Source of the DNA: Streptomyces xinghaiensis S187
GTDB taxonomy: Bacteria; Actinomycetota; Actinomycetes; Streptomycetales; Streptomycetaceae
Direction of reading: 5' to 3'
Assembly (NCBI RefSeq): GCF_000220705.2
Contig: NZ_CP023202.1
Span: 744,001-808,000 of the forward strand
Length of the DNA stretch: 64,000 nt
Shown: positions 8,340 through 16,525 of the stretch, one piece after another
How positions within the stretch are numbered: position 1 is the first letter of the stretch
How the letters are laid out: the number at the start of each line of letters is the position of its first letter
Program-made: the position numbers and the translations under genes
The notes under the pieces: model-generated
Databases searched by the model: none
Told to the model about the DNA's origin: nothing
The model's input: only the letters and a program-made list of their open reading frames with translations

Positions 8340-11300
8340 TCACTGGATCTGCCGCCGCACCAGTTCGTGGAAGAGGCCGGTGGTGTCGGCGAGCAGGTCC
8401 GCGGGACGGCCCTGCTGGACGACGCGGCCCTCCGCCATGACCACGACCCGGTCGGCGTCCATGACGGTGGAGAGCCGGTGGGCGATGACCACGCGGGTGG
8501 CGCGGAGTTCGCGGGTGCTCTCCGTGACGATGCGCTGGGTCTCGTTGTCCAGCGCGCTGGTCGCCTCGTCGAAGAAGAGGATCCGGGGCCGGCGGATGAG
8601 GGCCTGCGCGATCATCAGCCGCTGCCGCTGCCCTCCGGAGACGGTGCCGCCGCCGTCGGAGAGCACGGTGTGCATGCCCATCGGCATCCGCTGGATGTCC
8701 TCGGCCAGCCCGGCGAGGCGGGCGGCCTCCCACGCCTCCTCCAGGGAGAAGTTCTCGGCGCCGCGGATGCAGTCGAGGACGGAGCCGGAGAAGGGCTGCG
8801 CGTTCTGCAGGACGACGCCGCACTGGCGGCGGACGGCGGCCTGGTCGAGCGCGGCCAGGTCCTGGCCGTCGTAGAGGACCTCGCCGGAGGCGGGCCGGTC
8901 GAAGCCGATGAGCAGCCGCAGCAGGGTGGACTTGCCGCAGCCGCTGGCCCCCACGACGGCCACGAACTCGCCCGGTTCCACCCGGAAGGAGACGTCGTCC
9001 AGGACGAGCGGCCCGTCCTCGGTGTAGCGGAAGGAGAGCTGCCGGGCCTCGATGGCGCCGGAGAGGGCGCCGGGCCGGGTCGAGCCGCCGCGGACCTCGG
9101 GCAGCGCCCGGAAGACCGGCCGGACCTGTTCGAACATCGGCAGGACGGCCGCGGCGGAGATCAGCGCCCCGGTCAGCTGGGTGACCGAGCTCAGCATCAT
9201 CGTCACGGCGGTGTTGAAGGTGAGGAAGCCGCTCGGTGAGAGGGCGCCGCGGGCCGGCCCGGCGAGCAGCATGAACATGATGAGGGTGCAGAGCGGCAGG
9301 TAGACCGCGTTGAGAACGGTGATGAGGTTCTTGATCCGGCCCACGCGCTGCTGGAGCTCGCGGCTGCGGGCGAACTTGCGCGCCCAGGCGGCGTAGGCGA
9401 AGCTCTCGGCGGCGGCGACACGCAGCTTGGGCAGCCCGCGCAGGGTCTGGAACGCCTGGTTGTTCAGCTTGTTGCCGAGGACCACGAGTCTGCGCTGCCA
9501 GCGCAGCTGCCACAGCCCCATGCCGAGGAACAGCGCGGCGATGACGACGAGCATGGCGACGGCCACCAGGGCCAGCTCGACGCTGAAGAGCAGCAGCAGC
9601 ACGAGGTTGACGGCGCCGACCGTGCCGGCCTGGACGAGCACCGAACTGATCCCGGACAGCACCTTGCGGATGGAGCTGATGCCCATCGCCGCGCTCGCGA
9701 GCTCACCGGTGGAGCGCTCGGCGAAGAACCGGGTCGGCAGGCGCAGCAGCCGGTCCCAGACGGCGGGTTGCAGGGTGGCCTCGACGCGGCCCTCCATGCG
9801 GAGGATGGCGGTGTTCTGCAGCAGCATGAAGGCGGCGGCGACCACGGCGCTGACGATCAGCGCCAGGGAGACCTGGACGATCAGGCCGTTCTCGGCGGCC
9901 GGGACGTACACACCGAGGACCTGTCCGGTGGCGAGGGGCACCAGCGTGCCCAGGCCGACGGCGACCAGTCCGCCCAGTGCCAGGTTGCGCAGGTCGGCGC
10001 GGGTGCCGCGGAGGCTGAAGAGCAGCAGCCGCCAGGCGGGCAGCGGCTCGTCGGGCAGCGGCCGGTAGAACATGACGGCGCGGTCGTCGAACTCGGCGGC
10101 GTTGTCCCTGCCGACGCGCCACCGCTCGCCGCTCGCGGGGTCCACGGCCTCGTAACGGCCGCGGTGCCACAGCAGCGCCACCGGGTCGCCGTCGTCGGAC
10201 CAGTACCCGACCAGGGGGCCGGAGTTGTCGCGCCACCAGCTGCCGGTGAGCCGGACGTCGCGGGTGCGGAAGCCGGAGCTCAGGGCGGTGCGTTCGACGG
10301 GGTCGAGCCTGCTCTCGGGCGCCCCGCCGGTGTCGGGATCGGTCACGGGGATCCGGGCCGCGGCGGCGACCGTGCGGCAGACGGCGAGGGCGGCGTCGTC
10401 GGTGCCGGCGGCCGTGCCGGACGGGGCTCCGCGGCGGCGCGGCCGGCCGATGGAGTTCAGCAGGGCCCGGTCGGCGCTCTCCCGTTCGGCCTCGCCGGCC
10501 TGGATACCGGCGGCGGTGCGGTCCTCGTGGGCGCGTTCGAGCCGTTCGATCCAGCGGTCCAGGGCGGACAGCAGCCGCGTCTGCTGGTTGACCATGTCCT
10601 GCCACAGCACGCCGTCGATGAGCAGGTCGGCGGCGGTGTCCGCGCCGTAGGCGGAGCCGTACTGGACGCTGCCGGGGGCCATGGACATCCACAGGATGTT
10701 CTCGTCGCCGGTACCGGCCGCGTCCTGGGACGCGCCCGTTCCGTGGCCGCCGTCCGGGCCGTCCGCGTCCCCGTCCCCGGAGGGCTGCGGGGTCGGGTGC
10801 TGCCCGTCGAAGGGGGCTTCGAAGAGGACGCGCAGGCTGCGCCCGTAGCCGCGGGCGAAGGCGTCGTCCAGCGGGCTGAGGACCGGCTCGTGGGCGGGGT
10901 GCGTCCACGGGGTGCCGTGCGCGTCGTAGCCGGCGTGGGTGGCGTGGGTGCCGTGGGTGCCGTGGGTGTCGTACGTGCCGTACGGGTCGGTGTACGGGTC
11001 CGCGTACGGCTCACCGGGGTGGCCGTACTGTGCGTAGCCGCCGTAGGGGCTGTACGGGTCGCCGCCGCCGTGTCCCGCCTGCTCTCCGTACGGTTCGTAC
11101 GCGCCGTACGGCCCCGGCCCGGGGCGGTGCAGCTCGCGGAGCTGGATGCGGCGCAGCACGCAGTTCTGGAGCGGCCGGCCCACGAGGGTGTGCCGCGGGC
11201 CGTCGACGGGGCCGAGCAGCAGGGTGCCGGTCTCCAGCCGGCCGAGGAAGTGCCAGTGGCCCTGCCGGCCGGCGTCGACGGCGAAGAGGTCCATGGCGCC

Positions 11301-11615
11301 GGCGGTGACCAGCCACAGCACCTGCGGGCCTTCGAGCCCGAGGCTGCGGGCGGTGGTGTGGTCGACGGGGGTGCCGAGACCGCCCATGGCCGCGACGACC
11401 ACATCGGCGGGTGAGGGGGCGGCGGGCGGGGCCCCGGAGAGCCCGGCCCCGTCGCCGGTGCCGGTGCCGGTGCCGGAGACGCCGGTCGCGTCGGCCCCGG
11501 CCCCGTGACCGCCGGCACCGTAGCCGCCGGTTCCGGCCGGGGCGGGGCCGGGGGCCGGGACGGGGCCGGTGGCGGTGAGGGCGGAGCCGTCGGAGGAGGG
11601 GTGGGGTGATGCCAC
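8340..11615 (-). CDS. NHLM-type peptide export ABC transporter, non-peptidase subunit
   Basis: 1091 aa membrane ATPase matching the architecture of the second NHLM (nitrile-hydratase-leader-microcin) ABC protein. An unusual N-terminal half (to about residue 500) contains a cyclic-nucleotide-binding-like beta domain (VLWLVTAGAMDLFAVD...GRLETGTLLLGP), a Tyr/Gly/His-rich low-complexity stretch (about residues 160-240), and a second sensor-like part. Then follow an exporter transmembrane domain and a nucleotide-binding domain with Walker A GASGCGKST, signature VSGGQRQRL and Walker B ILFFDEATSALD. It lacks a C39 peptidase. GTG 11615 starts one base after the stop of the peptidase transporter. The two ABC proteins probably form a heterodimer exporting the peptide encoded at 15151. 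Confidence 0.88.
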   Translation of the reverse strand: MASPHPSSDGSALTATGPVPAPGPAPAGTGGYGAGGHGAGADATGVSGTGTGTGDGAGLSGAPPAAPSPADVVVAAMGGLGTPVDHTTARSLGLEGPQVLWLVTAGAMDLFAVDAGRQGHWHFLGRLETGTLLLGPVDGPRHTLVGRPLQNCVLRRIQLRELHRPGPGPYGAYEPYGEQAGHGGGDPYSPYGGYAQYGHPGEPYADPYTDPYGTYDTHGTHGTHATHAGYDAHGTPWTHPAHEPVLSPLDDAFARGYGRSLRVLFEAPFDGQHPTPQPSGDGDADGPDGGHGTGASQDAAGTGDENILWMSMAPGSVQYGSAYGADTAADLLIDGVLWQDMVNQQTRLLSALDRWIERLERAHEDRTAAGIQAGEAERESADRALLNSIGRPRRRGAPSGTAAGTDDAALAVCRTVAAAARIPVTDPDTGGAPESRLDPVERTALSSGFRTRDVRLTGSWWRDNSGPLVGYWSDDGDPVALLWHRGRYEAVDPASGERWRVGRDNAAEFDDRAVMFYRPLPDEPLPAWRLLLFSLRGTRADLRNLALGGLVAVGLGTLVPLATGQVLGVYVPAAENGLIVQVSLALIVSAVVAAAFMLLQNTAILRMEGRVEATLQPAVWDRLLRLPTRFFAERSTGELASAAMGISSIRKVLSGISSVLVQAGTVGAVNLVLLLLFSVELALVAVAMLVVIAALFLGMGLWQLRWQRRLVVLGNKLNNQAFQTLRGLPKLRVAAAESFAYAAWARKFARSRELQQRVGRIKNLITVLNAVYLPLCTLIMFMLLAGPARGALSPSGFLTFNTAVTMMLSSVTQLTGALISAAAVLPMFEQVRPVFRALPEVRGGSTRPGALSGAIEARQLSFRYTEDGPLVLDDVSFRVEPGEFVAVVGASGCGKSTLLRLLIGFDRPASGEVLYDGQDLAALDQAAVRRQCGVVLQNAQPFSGSVLDCIRGAENFSLEEAWEAARLAGLAEDIQRMPMGMHTVLSDGGGTVSGGQRQRLMIAQALIRRPRILFFDEATSALDNETQRIVTESTRELRATRVVIAHRLSTVMDADRVVVMAEGRVVQQGRPADLLADTTGLFHELVRRQIQ

Positions 11616-11616
11616 G

Positions 11617-14127
11617 TCAGTGCTCCCTGACCAGGGCGGCGTACGCCCCGCCGGCGGCGGCCAGGTGCTCGTGCCGGCCGCGCTCCACGACGGTGCCGCG
11701 GTCGAGGACGACGATCTCGTCGCTGTCCCGCACGGTGCTCAGCCGGTGCGCGATGACGACGCAGGCGCAGCCGCGCCGCCGCAGGTTGTCGATGATGATC
11801 TGTTCGGTCTCGGCGTCGAGGGCGCTGGTCACCTCGTCGAGGACGAGGACGCTGGGGCGCCGGACGAGGGCGCGGGCGATCTCCAGCCGCTGCCGCTGCC
11901 CGCCGGAGAAGTTGCGGCCGTCCTGCTCGACCCGGCTGTGGATGCCCCCGGGCCGGCGGGCGACGGTGTCGTACACCGCGGCGTCCCGGAGGGCGGCGAC
12001 GACGGCCTCTTCCGGGATGGAGGGGTCCCAGAGGGCCACGTTGTCGCGGACCGTGCCCTCGAAGAGGAAGACGTCCTGGTCGACGAAGGAGACGGAGGCG
12101 GACAGCGCGCTGCGCGGGATCTCGTCCAGCCGCCGCCCGTCGATGCGGATGACGCCCTCCCAGGGCTGGTAGAGGCCGGAGATCAGCCGGGAGACGGTGG
12201 ACTTGCCGCTGCCGGAGCCGCCGACGAGGGCGACCTGGCGGCCCGGTCCGACCTCCAGGGAGAAGCCGTTCAGCAGCGGCTTGTCGAGCGGGCTGTAGCC
12301 GAAGGTGACGTTCTCCAGGGTGACGTGGCCGCGGAGCCGCTTGGTGCTGGCGGGTGGTTCGCGCCGGGTGTAGAGGGTGTCGGCGGGGAAGTTCTCGACG
12401 TCCTTGAGGCGGGCCACGTCGGCGGCGAAGTCCTGGAGCCGGCCGGCGACGCCGTTGAGCCGGGTGAGCGGGGCGGTGAAGTTGGTGACGAGGGCCTGGA
12501 AGGCCACGAGCAGGCCGATGGAGACGGCGCCCTCCACGGCCCGCTGCCCGCCGATGAGGAGGATCAGCGCGCTGTTGAGGGTGGCGAGGGTGGGGGCGAC
12601 GACGGCCAGGAAGGCGCTGGGCACGCCGAGCCGCTGCTGGGTGTCGAGGGTGGTGGCGTGCTGCCCGGCCCAGCGGCGGAACCAGCCGTTCTCGCCGCCG
12701 GTGGCCTTCATGGTCTCGATCAGCTGGAGGCCGCTGTAGGAGGTGTTGGTGAGCCGGGCGCTGTCGGCGCGGAGCTTCTGGGTGCCGACGGAGCGCAGGT
12801 GCATCACGACGCGCAGGGCGACCACGTTGAGCAGGGCGATGCCGATGCCGACCACCGTGAGCTGGGGGTCGTAGCTCCACAGCAGTACGGCGTAGAGGAC
12901 CACGACGACGACGTCGACGCCGGCGGCCGCGAGGTCCCGGGCCAGCGTCTCGGCGACGGTGTCGTTGGACTGCAGGCGCTGGACGAGGTCGGCCGGGTTG
13001 CGCTGGGAGTAGAACGTGACCGGCAGCCGCAGGAGGTGGCGCAGGAAGCGGGCGCTGCCGAGGGTGGAGGAGATGATGCGGCCGCGCAGCAGGTTGGCCT
13101 GCTGCAGTCCGGTGAGGACGGCCGTGAGGACCACCATCGTGCCCATGGCGGCGAAGAGGACGCCGAGCAGCGAGGTCTGGTCCCCGAAAAGGAACATGTC
13201 GATATAGGTACGGCTGAGCGCGGGGACGGCGGCGCCGACGAGGACGAGCAGGAAGCTGGCGACGAGCGCGGCCAGCAGGGTGCCGCTGGTGCCGCGGAGC
13301 CGTACGGGCATGGCGCCGAGGATGCCCGGCCTGCGGCCGCCCCGGCGGAACCCCTCACCGGGTTCGAAGACGAGGACGACGCCGGTGAAGCTGGTGTCGA
13401 AGTCCTCCGGGGAGACGTAACGGCGGCCGCGGGCGGGGTCGTTGATGCGGACCATGCGGCGGCCGAAGCGGCGCACCGTCCCCTCGTAGACCACGTAGTG
13501 GTTGAACTCCCAGAAAAGGATGGCCGGTGCCCGCACCTCGGCGAGGGCGGCGGGCTCCATCTGCATGCCCTTGGCGGTGAGGCCGTAACTCCGGGCGGCC
13601 TTGAGGAGGTTGCTGGCCCGGGAGCCGTCGCGGGACACTCCGCAGGCGATGCGGAGCTCCTCCAGCGGGACGTGCTTGCCGTGGTGGCCGAGCACCATGG
13701 CCAGGGACGCGGCGCCGCACTCCACGGCCTCCATCTGGAGGACGACGGGGCTGCGGACGCTCCTCGGCACCCGGGCGCGCTGCTTCTTCCCGCCGCCCCG
13801 CGGCTGCCTGCGGCCGCCCTTGCCGCGGCCCCTCGGCGGCGCGTCCCGGCGGGCGCGGTCCGCGCGGCGGCGGCCGTCGGCGGGCGGGCGGCGGCGGCCG
13901 TGTCCGGGGAGCTGCGCCCGGGGGGCGGGGGCCGTCCCCTCGGCGGGCGCGGCGGGCCCGGCAGGTCCGGCGGGCGCGGCAGCCCCGGCCGGGGTGGCGG
14001 CCCCGGCGGCGGCCGGAGCCGGCCCGGCGGCGGGCATGGCGGCGGGCATGGCGGCAGACGGCGGGGGGAGGGCGCCGGCGGGGGCCTCCGGCCCGGCCGC
14101 GGCGCCGGTCTCGTAGGGGGTGTTCAT
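11617..14127 (-). CDS. NHLM-type peptidase-containing ABC transporter (C39)
   Basis: 836 aa exporter that cleaves a double-glycine leader and exports the core peptide. After an Ala/Pro-rich then Arg/Lys-rich N-terminal extension (residues 1-125) comes a C39 peptidase with catalytic Cys137 (QMEAVECGAAS), His in FNHYVVYEG and Asp in INDPARG. Next are six transmembrane helices, then an ATPase with Walker A GGSGSGKST, signature FSGGQRQRL and Walker B VLVLDEVTSALD. ATG 14127 overlaps the end of the upstream adaptor gene by four bases. All catalytic residues of both enzymes are present. The natural substrate is very likely the GG-leader peptide encoded upstream at 15151. Confidence 0.92.
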   Translation of the reverse strand: MNTPYETGAAAGPEAPAGALPPPSAAMPAAMPAAGPAPAAAGAATPAGAAAPAGPAGPAAPAEGTAPAPRAQLPGHGRRRPPADGRRRADRARRDAPPRGRGKGGRRQPRGGGKKQRARVPRSVRSPVVLQMEAVECGAASLAMVLGHHGKHVPLEELRIACGVSRDGSRASNLLKAARSYGLTAKGMQMEPAALAEVRAPAILFWEFNHYVVYEGTVRRFGRRMVRINDPARGRRYVSPEDFDTSFTGVVLVFEPGEGFRRGGRRPGILGAMPVRLRGTSGTLLAALVASFLLVLVGAAVPALSRTYIDMFLFGDQTSLLGVLFAAMGTMVVLTAVLTGLQQANLLRGRIISSTLGSARFLRHLLRLPVTFYSQRNPADLVQRLQSNDTVAETLARDLAAAGVDVVVVVLYAVLLWSYDPQLTVVGIGIALLNVVALRVVMHLRSVGTQKLRADSARLTNTSYSGLQLIETMKATGGENGWFRRWAGQHATTLDTQQRLGVPSAFLAVVAPTLATLNSALILLIGGQRAVEGAVSIGLLVAFQALVTNFTAPLTRLNGVAGRLQDFAADVARLKDVENFPADTLYTRREPPASTKRLRGHVTLENVTFGYSPLDKPLLNGFSLEVGPGRQVALVGGSGSGKSTVSRLISGLYQPWEGVIRIDGRRLDEIPRSALSASVSFVDQDVFLFEGTVRDNVALWDPSIPEEAVVAALRDAAVYDTVARRPGGIHSRVEQDGRNFSGGQRQRLEIARALVRRPSVLVLDEVTSALDAETEQIIIDNLRRRGCACVVIAHRLSTVRDSDEIVVLDRGTVVERGRHEHLAAAGGAYAALVREH

Positions 14128-14939
14128 GGCAGCAGCCAGTCGACGGGACGTTCGGCCGTGAGGTGGATGGCGCCGCTCACCGGCGTGGTGGACTCGATCG
14201 CGAACGGCGGGCCGTCCTCGCGCGACCAGGCGTAGCCGGACGGCGTCCCGGCGGCCCGCTCCAGCTCGACGAGGACGGCCACGGCCGGGCCGTCGGCGGA
14301 GAACCGCTCGGCCAGTTCGGCGCTGCCGAGGAAGCCCGCGATGCGCTGCGCGGTCTGCGGCACCCGGCCGACGGTCTTCACCCGCCCCTTCAGCACACCG
14401 AACTGCTGGGCGGGCGCGGACTGGACGGTGAGGTCGACGCGGGCGCCCACCGGCACGGGTGAGCCCTTGCCGCCGGGGACGTAGAGCATGGCCACCAGCG
14501 GCTCGTCCCGGTCCTGGACGCGCTCGACGGTCGCCACCTGGGCGCCGGGGGTGATGACGGAGCCGGTCTCGGCGACGAGCGAGGTGATCCGGCCCGCCTC
14601 CACGGTGCGGACGGCACGGGTGCCCTGCTCCGTACTGACGGCCAGCACGGGCGCCTTGGCGGGGAGGCTGTCGCCCTCGCGGGCCAGGACCTCGGTCACC
14701 TGCCCGGCGAACGGGCTCTGCAGGACGTAACTGCCCCCGGCGCGGGTGAGCACCCCCGGGGACTCCAGCCGGGACGAGACGGAACCGGTCACGGCCCAGA
14801 AGGCCGCCCCCGCCATCACGAGGAGCGTGACCACCAGCACCAGCAGGCCCTGGGGCCGTGCGAAGCGCACCGGAATGTCGAGCTCTTCGGGTGACTGCAG
14901 CTTGGACAGCGCCTTGTGGCGGAACTGCACGGTCTCCAT
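14124..14939 (-). CDS. HlyD-family membrane fusion protein of the NHLM system
   Basis: 271 aa adaptor linking the ABC exporter to the cell exterior. A cytoplasmic start (METVQFRHKALSKLQSPEELDIPVR, typical of NHLM secretion proteins) precedes one transmembrane helix (about residues 28-46) and a short biotinyl-lipoyl-like beta domain (LQSPFAGQVTEVLAREGDSLPAKAPVLAV) without the long coiled-coil hairpin of Gram-negative HlyD. ATG 14939 is preferred: longer in-frame starts at 15038 would lie inside the stem-loop at 15036-15070. The ribosome site GCGAGGG is unusually close to the start. Co-transcribed with the downstream ABC genes. Confidence 0.88.
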   Translation of the reverse strand: METVQFRHKALSKLQSPEELDIPVRFARPQGLLVLVVTLLVMAGAAFWAVTGSVSSRLESPGVLTRAGGSYVLQSPFAGQVTEVLAREGDSLPAKAPVLAVSTEQGTRAVRTVEAGRITSLVAETGSVITPGAQVATVERVQDRDEPLVAMLYVPGGKGSPVPVGARVDLTVQSAPAQQFGVLKGRVKTVGRVPQTAQRIAGFLGSAELAERFSADGPAVAVLVELERAAGTPSGYAWSREDGPPFAIESTTPVSGAIHLTAERPVDWLLP

Positions 14940-15035
14940 CCCTCGCCTGCGAAGACGCCGGGCGTTCCGACGCGGTGACGCACGGCCGCCCGGGGGCCGC
15001 CGTGCCGCGGGGACGGCCGCCCGGCCGACGGCATG

Positions 15036-15070
15036 CATGGGCCCCGGAAAGGGGAATTCCGGGGCCCATG
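15036..15070 (-). terminator. Strong stem-loop between precursor and transport genes
   Basis: CATGGGCCCCGGAA (15036-15049) pairs perfectly with TTCCGGGGCCCATG (15057-15070), a 14-base GC-rich stem with a 7-base loop. It lies after the precursor peptide stop and before the adaptor start on the same strand. It likely stops most transcripts or protects the short precursor mRNA, giving far more precursor than transporter (inference). Confidence 0.75.
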
Positions 15071-15150
15071 GTCAACCCTTTCCGGTCTCAGCCAAACCGG
15101 CGGGTCGTGAAACGCTCCGGCTTTTCAGGGCCGGACAGCGGACGTCCGGA

Positions 15151-15357
15151 TCAGAGACCCGCGACGAGACCGGTGACCTGGCTGGTCGGCAGGCCGGTGA
15201 CGTCCTGCACGAGACCCAGGCCCTCGGAGAGCGGGGCGACGGAGTCGACGGCGCCCAGAACCGGGGCGACGTTGACGCCGACACCGCCGGACACGGTGTC
15301 GAGGTCGGCGTCGTCGATCTCGCGGGTCTCGACCTGGGGGGTGAAGTCGTTGCGCAC
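15151..15357 (-). CDS. Double-glycine leader precursor peptide (NHLM substrate)
   Basis: 68 aa peptide. The leader (residues 1-25) reads MRNDFTPQVETREIDDADLD then TVSGG, matching the type-II leader consensus (acidic ELxxxELxxVxGG) cut by C39 peptidases. Predicted cleavage after Gly25 gives a 43-residue core rich in Val, Gly, Leu and Ala, starting VGVNVAPVLGAVDSVAPLSE and ending VTGLVAGL. The core has no Cys, so no lanthionine can form. The GTG start has GAAGGGAAG upstream. Similar Streptomyces peptides are often labelled type-A2 lantipeptide, but no lanthionine synthetase is nearby. It is the first gene of the export operon. Function of the mature peptide is unknown. Confidence 0.85.
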   Translation of the reverse strand: MRNDFTPQVETREIDDADLDTVSGGVGVNVAPVLGAVDSVAPLSEGLGLVQDVTGLPTSQVTGLVAGL

Positions 15358-16095
15358 TTGGGCTTCCCTTCAATTTCTGCTGGGTGTTTCTGCATCACAC
15401 CGGCCGGTTCAAGGGGGACGAAAACCGAGCCGATTTGATGGGGCGTCAGCTGCCCCGAACCCGGGAACCATCTTTCAACAGCTTCCGTGTACCGCCAGAT
15501 GAAAGCACGTCACGCGGCCGGCGGGCCACCCGCGGCGGCCGTCACGCGAGTCCGCCGGCCGGGTCGCACCGCAGGTCGGGCACGGGATGGTGACGACCCC
15601 TTCACACACTCCACGGCCTGGTCACCGCGGGTGGACGCCCCGGCGGGCACAAAGCGGACCGAACGCCTCCGCCCTCGCGGGGGATTCGGGGAAAACCGTT
15701 TCCACACCCCGCCCTGTGCCGCTTCTGCGAAAACGGTGTGCAGGACCGGTCGAATGCGACATGGCCCGACAAGAGAACCCGTGACGGAACACCCGGGGGA
15801 GCCGGTATTCCCTGCCGCGCCGCCCGTATCGGGTATGTCCGGCCGATCTCGTATGACCCGCGGTATACGCCATCGCGCCCCTTCCGCCGGTTGGCCATGC
15901 CTTTCCCGCACAGGCGGTCCGCGGCTCCGCCGGAACCGGTCCGGCCGAAAAGGGAATACGGGAAGGAGAAGGTGTGAGGAAAGGAAGGCGGCCGGAGCCG
16001 GAAAGGGCTTCCGGTTTCCGGGCGGCCGGCCGGCCGGGACGGCGGTACCGGTGTCCCGCCGGGCCGCACGCGGACCGGCGCCGGCCGCGGCGCCC
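15358..16095. other. Non-coding gap upstream of the peptide operon
   Basis: About 740 bases without a convincing gene between the precursor start and the 3' end of the SMR gene. It must carry the promoter of the peptide operon, but no clear -35/-10 pair was recognised. A purine-rich patch (about 15955-15990) precedes a short plus-strand open frame that runs antisense into the SMR gene and was judged spurious. Confidence 0.5.
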
Positions 16096-16425
16096 TCAGT
16101 GCTTCAGGCCGCCGCCGAGATTCATCACCAGGACCCCGGCGACCACCAGCCCGACGCCGATCAGCGTCGTGGGGCGGGCTTCCTCGCCGAACAGCAGAAC
16201 GCCCCCGATGAACGCCCCCACCGTCCCCACGCCGGACCAGATGGCGTAGACGGGACCCACGTTGAGGGTCTTGAGCGCCTGCGCCAGGAGCACGAAGGCG
16301 AGCATGTATCCGACCACGACCACGGCCGAGGGCCCGAGCCGGCTGAAGCCGTTCGAGGCGCGCAGCGCGAGGGTGGCGACCACCTCGGAGACGATCGCAC
16401 AGGCGACCAGCAACGCCGCAACCAT
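16096..16425 (-). CDS. SMR-family small multidrug/cation efflux protein
   Basis: 109 aa, the usual length of EmrE/SugE-type proton-coupled exporters, with four predicted transmembrane helices. Glu14 (VSEVVATLALRAS) is the conserved substrate- and proton-binding residue; PVYAIWSGVGTVG and the GEEARP loop are family motifs. ATG 16425 has GGAGGAGG 7 bases upstream, excluding the longer in-frame start. It may work alone or as one half of a paired SMR; no second SMR gene is adjacent. Confidence 0.92.
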   Translation of the reverse strand: MVAALLVACAIVSEVVATLALRASNGFSRLGPSAVVVVGYMLAFVLLAQALKTLNVGPVYAIWSGVGTVGAFIGGVLLFGEEARPTTLIGVGLVVAGVLVMNLGGGLKH

Positions 16426-16525
16426 GACGATTCCTCCTCCGTGGCTCTCCGGTCCCGCACAGCACAGTAGCGCGCGGAGAGGCCGGTCCCCGACCACGGA
16501 GCCCTGGTGAGCGTCCCGGCCGCTC

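Noticed and set aside
11569..14235. Long plus-strand open frames antisense to the NHLM ABC genes (also 9768-11414)
   Set aside because: High-GC third-position bias leaves antisense frames open; their translations are low-complexity Gly/Ala/Glu-rich with no domains, while the minus strand encodes complete ABC proteins.
15151..15357. Lanthipeptide interpretation of the precursor
   Set aside because: The core has no Cys and no LanM, LanB/C or other modifying enzyme lies in the window; only the leader and export machinery support a GG-peptide.
15974..16249. Plus-strand ORF with a purine-rich ribosome-like site, 91 codons
   Set aside because: Arg/Pro-rich translation without any fold and half of it antisense to the SMR gene.
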